NCBI GenBank assembly: GCA_033032175.1
Contig: CM065320.1
Location: 868,001 to 932,000 of the forward strand
From: Saturnia japonica
Lineage: Eukaryota > Arthropoda > Insecta > Lepidoptera > Saturniidae
Direction of reading: 5' to 3'
Length of the DNA: 64,000 bases
The position numbers and the translations under genes were made by a program. Positions 59,263 to 64,000 of the stretch are shown here, piece after piece; position 1 is the first letter of the stretch, and each line of letters starts with the position of its first letter. The notes below the pieces were generated by a model that saw only the letters and a list, made by a program, of their open reading frames with translations, searched no databases and was not told the DNA's origin.

Positions 59263-60134
59263 AGTGTCGAATAACCTATTTTTTATTCTAGTCAAAGTAA
59301 CTATTAAAAAAAAATAATGAAAGTTGGCTTCAAACTTATAATAGTAGCTGTACACTTAGGTACATTACGGACACTTTAAAACTACGTATATCTGCAATTC
59401 AGCACAATATTAGAATCGTATGATATTTATAATTTATTTTATATAATTCAGTTGCAAAACAGTGTTCAGTTAGCACAACATTTCTGCAACTTTATAAAAA
59501 TAATCAAGTTTTTGCCTAACTTTTCTTTAACGACTGTACAGCAGTTATTTCTCAGATTTTTGTTATTTTAATTATAGATTTTTTAATTAAATGTAAAATT
59601 AATAATAATAAAAACTACGAAGGAAACATTTCTTAAATAAGTAACTAAGCATTCTGGTGATTTACTATAAAGTTTATTTTTTGCAATAAGATTAATGTAA
59701 CTGTTAAGGAATACACGAACATAGGTATAATATTAATGACCGTAATTTATAAATTCATATTATAATTATTTACTACAAACAGGCCCGTGAACACATTAAT
59801 TGCAACTTTCATTGATCTAGCTTCATATTCTATATATATATATAGCTAGAAAATATAAATAAACCGTTATTATTACATTAGACGCCTAAATTTGTAAATA
59901 AGCGCTATTTAATAACTCCGAATAAGAAGATTTGATGTTTGGAGATTTCAACAGCAAACTTAATTAACTTCTATTATGAATAAATATTGGTACACGATCG
60001 CCATGATACATACATTAGAGACGCGATTATATCTACATTTAAGATGTAAAACAGTTATTTTGTTATTGGAATATTTATATTTGCGTTATGACTATACACT
60101 TTCTTATCTACTACTGTTTAGTAAAAATAATTTT
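59263..60134. other. No gene recognised
   Basis: AT-rich with a TA tract near 59831-59846; nothing identified. Confidence 0.5.
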
Positions 60135-60280
60135 AATGAAACTCAGCAGTCTGGTGTATAAAATATAAGCTTCGCGTATACCAAATTTTATACGAATCGG
60201 TCAAGCCGTTTCTGATTTAAATACGAACACACAAACAGACATACTGACTGCCAGAAATGTCATATTCATGATACTTGTCC
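60135..60280 (-). repeat. Dispersed repeat, D3-like
   Basis: On the minus strand: CATGAATATGACATTTCTGG, CAGTCAGTATGTCTGTTTGT, AAACGGCTTGACCGATTCGT, ATAAAATTTGGTATACGCGA. The same order is found at the starts of 48700 and 55890. Confidence 0.6.
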
Positions 60281-60979
60281 TTTTGGGCGTCTATCGGAAA
60301 AAAATAATATACGAAATTAAAAATACATATACAGACAGAACTAAAGATTTATTAATATAGATAAGATTTTCTCTTTGAGACACCCGAGCGAACCTTACCT
60401 GCGCGAGGTGTAGGGTAAACCAAGTCAAAAAACAACCGATAAAATGAAGGACAAATGGCCACGGCGAAGTGTAAATACGAGAAACTGTAAGAACAACCAT
60501 AGTATAGTGAATATCTGAATATTGAGTTTGTTTCACTTTTGTTTTTATGTAGGAATAATCTATTTTCGCAAAGTCTAACGCCCACTGAAATCACAATATA
60601 AATTAAAAAATAAAGATTTAGATTTTGCTTGGATGAAATAAACTTTTAATTTAACAAGTTAGATTTTAGTTAGTCACATCGTTAGGCATTGGATGGAATG
60701 AACTCTATGAGTGATTCGATCGAGAGGAAATAAAAGTAATTAAAAAACTCGAAGATATAAGAATTTAACAACTTTTAATTTGTAACATTAGTTTTCTAAT
60801 GAAGTTATCGATTTATTTATAACATCTGCACAATTTAAATTTTATAAATATCACTAGCTGTACCTCACGATTTCACTCGTGTTAAATTAATTTAATCAAT
60901 TCTCCACCGCGATGTTGCCAACGCACCCGTGTATACTTTCGTTGTTCTATTTTCCCGTACTTGATAGAGGGTGTAATGA
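60281..60979. other. No gene recognised
   Basis: Minus frames of 80 and 81 codons (60291-60594) overlap in different phases and show no motif. A short LINE-tail start ACTAGCTGTACCTCACG lies at 60854. Confidence 0.45.
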
Positions 60980-61260
60980 GTGTTGAATTACATCTTCAGC
61001 ACTGAGAAGCCCAAGCCAACCTCACACTTGGTACACCCTGCTGAGCAACAAATGACGAAGTGGCGACAGTGGACTTGTAGGGCTGTTTTGCCAAACTGGG
61101 TCGCGACGACCAGGCATATATGGCGAAAAGTCCGTCATAGTGACTCGCTTTTGCGTGTCGCATTTCAGGATCAACCTTTTCATATCCAGTTAAATTACTG
61201 CATGCCAGCATGACAGCGTCGACCGTCGATGGATTACGATCTTTGCCGTGCTTCTATAAA
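60980..61260 (+). repeat. Dispersed repeat, family D4
   Basis: Third copy of the repeat at 12160 and 16625: GCGAAAAGTCCGTCATAGTG, ACTCGCTTTTGCGTGTCG and the end GATGGATTACGATCTTTGCC. Frames of 71 and 77 codons on opposite strands are by-products. Confidence 0.6.
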
Positions 61261-61721
61261 AAAAACAATTTCCCAGATTTTTTAACGTTCACGTTTACTG
61301 CTCCGTTATTAAGCGTCGTATCAAAAAGTTATATAGCCTATATTTTTTATCAATAAATAAACTATAAAGTGCAGAAAGATTTTTTTACTTAAACTAGTAG
61401 TTTTAGAGATTAGCACGTTCAAACAAACAATCTTTTTATTACTGTAGATTAGAAACGTGAAAAACATCAGTTTATTTTGCATCGAATATGGTAAATTTAT
61501 TCTAAGTCGGCTTATAAACGACATGATTTTATAAGACATTTAACGAGACTCTGACGTAAAGAAAACATGCCGAACGAAGACAACGGAACAAATTCATTAA
61601 GTAAACAGTCCCTTTATTATTATTACTTGTCTAAATCTATTAATAAAATATGCATAACAGTATTATATAAAATATGTTTAACAATAAGTTGTTTTAAAAA
61701 AAATTCTAATTATATATAGTT
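61261..61721. other. No gene recognised
   Basis: AT-rich; nothing identified. Confidence 0.5.
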
Positions 61722-61975
61722 TGCCTGCCTAGTGATCCTAAGTGCGACTGCTATGCTCGAGGTCATGGGTTCGATTCCCAGGTCGAGCAAAGTATTATTG
61801 GGTTTTTCTATGAAACTCTCTGTAGCAACTTGGAGTTTGGCTTTGTGCCCGATTAATGACAATAGGCTCGCCTCCTATTACATGGGACCTAAAGCATACA
61901 CGGCGAACTGTGGGTGTACATTAGTACACCTCTGCCTAACCCTTCGAAGACACAGGCGCGATGATATGAATGTAT
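61722..61975 (+). repeat. tRNA-derived SINE (SINE-3)
   Basis: Head with a TTGCCTGCCTAGTGATCC box A-like start and box B GGGTTCGATTCCC (61767-61779), then GTCGAGCAAAGTATTATTGG, TTCTATGAAACTCTCTGTAG, CTATTACATGGGACCTAAAG and GTGGGTGTACATTAGTACAC. It matches 44055-44310 at roughly 80% by eye. The head is better kept here. Confidence 0.88.
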
Positions 61976-62470
61976 GTTGTCTCAATCTAATCCTTTCAGA
62001 CCTAGTATTTATTTATGACCACATGTATATTTCATTCACAGAACAGTTTAACAGGCTCACTCATTAACTCAAATTTAACTTATGAGGTATTAAAAAAGTT
62101 GTTTAAATATCCAAATGTTTTTTACACTATTAATATCCTGGGCACAGCTTAATACATGTTTCAAAACACAAGTTAGATAAAATAAGTAAGAGCAGCTGTC
62201 TAAATATAATATTCCTTAAAGGAGACTGTAAAAAGAATAAATGAAAAAGATTTTAAGTCTAGCGAGAGCAAAAATATGAGCGTCAAATAAAAACAGGTAC
62301 AACAAACATATCATTTTCATATCACAATTAACTTACCAAAAATAACTCTCATAAAAAAAAGAATTCAAATTTCGAAGGGTTTATTTTAGAAAGACAGATG
62401 TTTTCGACAAAGATTGTGTACGAAAAGTAATTTCAATTCTAGACAAATTTGTATCATATATTAGATGATT
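61976..62470. other. Downstream flank of the protease gene
   Basis: AT-rich, no repeat recognised. The protease transcript probably ends near 62450-62460. Confidence 0.5.
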
Positions 62471-62474
62471 TTTT

Positions 62475-62480
62475 TTTATT
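62475..62480 (-). terminator. Polyadenylation signal of the protease gene
   Basis: AATAAA on the minus strand, 28 bases past the protease stop codon. A short 3' UTR of this kind is common for insect digestive proteases. Confidence 0.65.
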
Positions 62481-62507
62481 AAGCTTAAAAAGTTTGTTTC
62501 TATGTTC

Positions 62508-63029
<522 letters not shown>

Positions 63030-64000
63030 CTGCACATAATAAAAAAAGCTGTTACTTTAAGTGAGGTACTAAAAGTAACATCTACCTAATGAGCCAATCC
63101 TACACAATCTTGACTAGACACAATACTGAGTAAAGGCTTGAATTTGTATTTTACAAATTAAAATACCATTTTTAGTAGATGGCTCTCAAATTTCACGCAG
63201 GTGCTTTATATGAGGATTTTTTTACATAGTTGACAAGCTGTCGTCTGATAAAAAATTCGAAACAAGTAGGGAGTAGAATTGCAGCCTGAGTTTCCGAACT
63301 TATTACATTATTTACCGTAAACTATTCTATAATCTTGTAGATGAATATTGTTTATGTACTATCCTTATATATTTATCTCAGTCTGTCCGTCTGTCTGTCT
63401 GTTGGTGCGCTTATAACTCAAGAACCAGTAGGTGAATATTTATTATTAGTTTATAGATGTTTCAATAAAAAGGTTTTAGGCTATGTGTTGTTAAACTTTA
63501 TGAAAAAAAGGAAATAATATATTATAAAACAAACATAAATAGGTAATTAAAAAACTTCTTATCTAATGAACTATAAAACGTATATAAAATATATAGTAAT
63601 AAAAAATTTTATCTAATACTATATATGTGCAAAATATCTAACTTTAATATTTAATGTTCCAGAAGAAATCAAAAATATTTGTGTTATGTTTTATACAAAT
63701 ATACGTGAAACAGCAATAATTGAATTTTATGCTCAAAAAGGTGACCCGGATCATTGTTTACCATTAGGGAAATGGATAACATTATATGCATAACTTGTAG
63801 AAGCTCTTTCAAAATTGTAGGAGGTCACTGAGTGTGACTTTCGCATATTTTTATGAAGGGCAAAACCGATTTTTTTTAAATCGTATTAATCTTGAAACTT
63901 GATCCTTTAACAGCAGTTTCAAGTTATAAATCCTAGAATTCGATATTAATTTCAACCTTATCGTACCTTTATTAAATACTTCAAGTCCTTTTCGAGAAAA
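63030..64000 (-). other. Intron of the protease gene, continuing off the window
   Basis: No further protease exon is seen. It is AT-rich, with a GTCTGTCCGTCTGTCTGTCTG stretch (63382-63402) that resembles the start of D3-type repeats. Confidence 0.55.

Noticed and set aside
60291..60594. Overlapping minus frames as a small secreted protein
   Set aside because: Two phases are open at once, with no signal peptide of normal shape and no motif.
61732..62067. 111-codon plus frame as a gene
   Set aside because: It is a translation of SINE-3.
63030..64000. A further protease exon with His57 or Asp102
   Set aside because: No TAAHC- or NDIAL-like peptide is seen on the minus strand; these exons must lie beyond the window.

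Overview
The window is AT-rich nuclear DNA of an insect, most likely a moth or butterfly. This rests on the dense, mostly decayed transposon content, the types of tRNA-derived SINE and short LINE-tail repeats, a trypsin-type serine protease split by introns, and an errantivirus-type LTR element primed by tRNA-Ser. There is no bacterial gene organisation. The lepidopteran assignment is inference from repeat style; no species can be named.

Only one host gene is securely recognised. The last two coding exons of a trypsin-like serine protease lie on the minus strand at the right end (63029-62889 and 62654-62508); the rest of the gene lies beyond the window. Three short GC-richer open stretches (19151-19351, 30095-30414, 48003-48120) look more like coding sequence than their surroundings, but I cannot assign them.

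The most notable locus is 34728-40229, a minus-strand errantivirus (Ty3/gypsy-type endogenous retrovirus). Its two 288-bp LTRs differ at one base. Protease, reverse transcriptase and RNase H are missing, and the Gag N-terminal part is joined in frame to the RNase H tail and an intact-looking integrase in one 898-codon ORF. The env region is interrupted. Such young LTRs on a deleted element suggest a recently mobile, non-autonomous derivative helped in trans.

Layout. 1-9 kb: AT-rich DNA with SINE relics, an inverted-repeat MITE split by a poly(A)-tailed LINE fragment (3401-4041), and an AT-rich block holding a 190-bp duplication. 9-17 kb: LINE remnants, dispersed repeats and a hAT-like candidate. 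19-22 kb: a possible coding relic and a dead Tc1-like transposase. 22-34 kb: mostly unique AT-rich DNA with two repeats and a SINE. 34.7-40.2 kb: the errantivirus. 40-53 kb: SINEs, a TA-flanked MITE, repeats including a ~515-bp inverted pair, and a TAA-flanked MITE. 54-62 kb: an internally amplified repeat, a degenerate RNase H-bearing LINE, and more repeats. 62.5-64 kb: the protease gene.

No rRNA gene, functional tRNA gene or CRISPR array is seen. Most open frames over 60 codons here are chance or repeat-derived.
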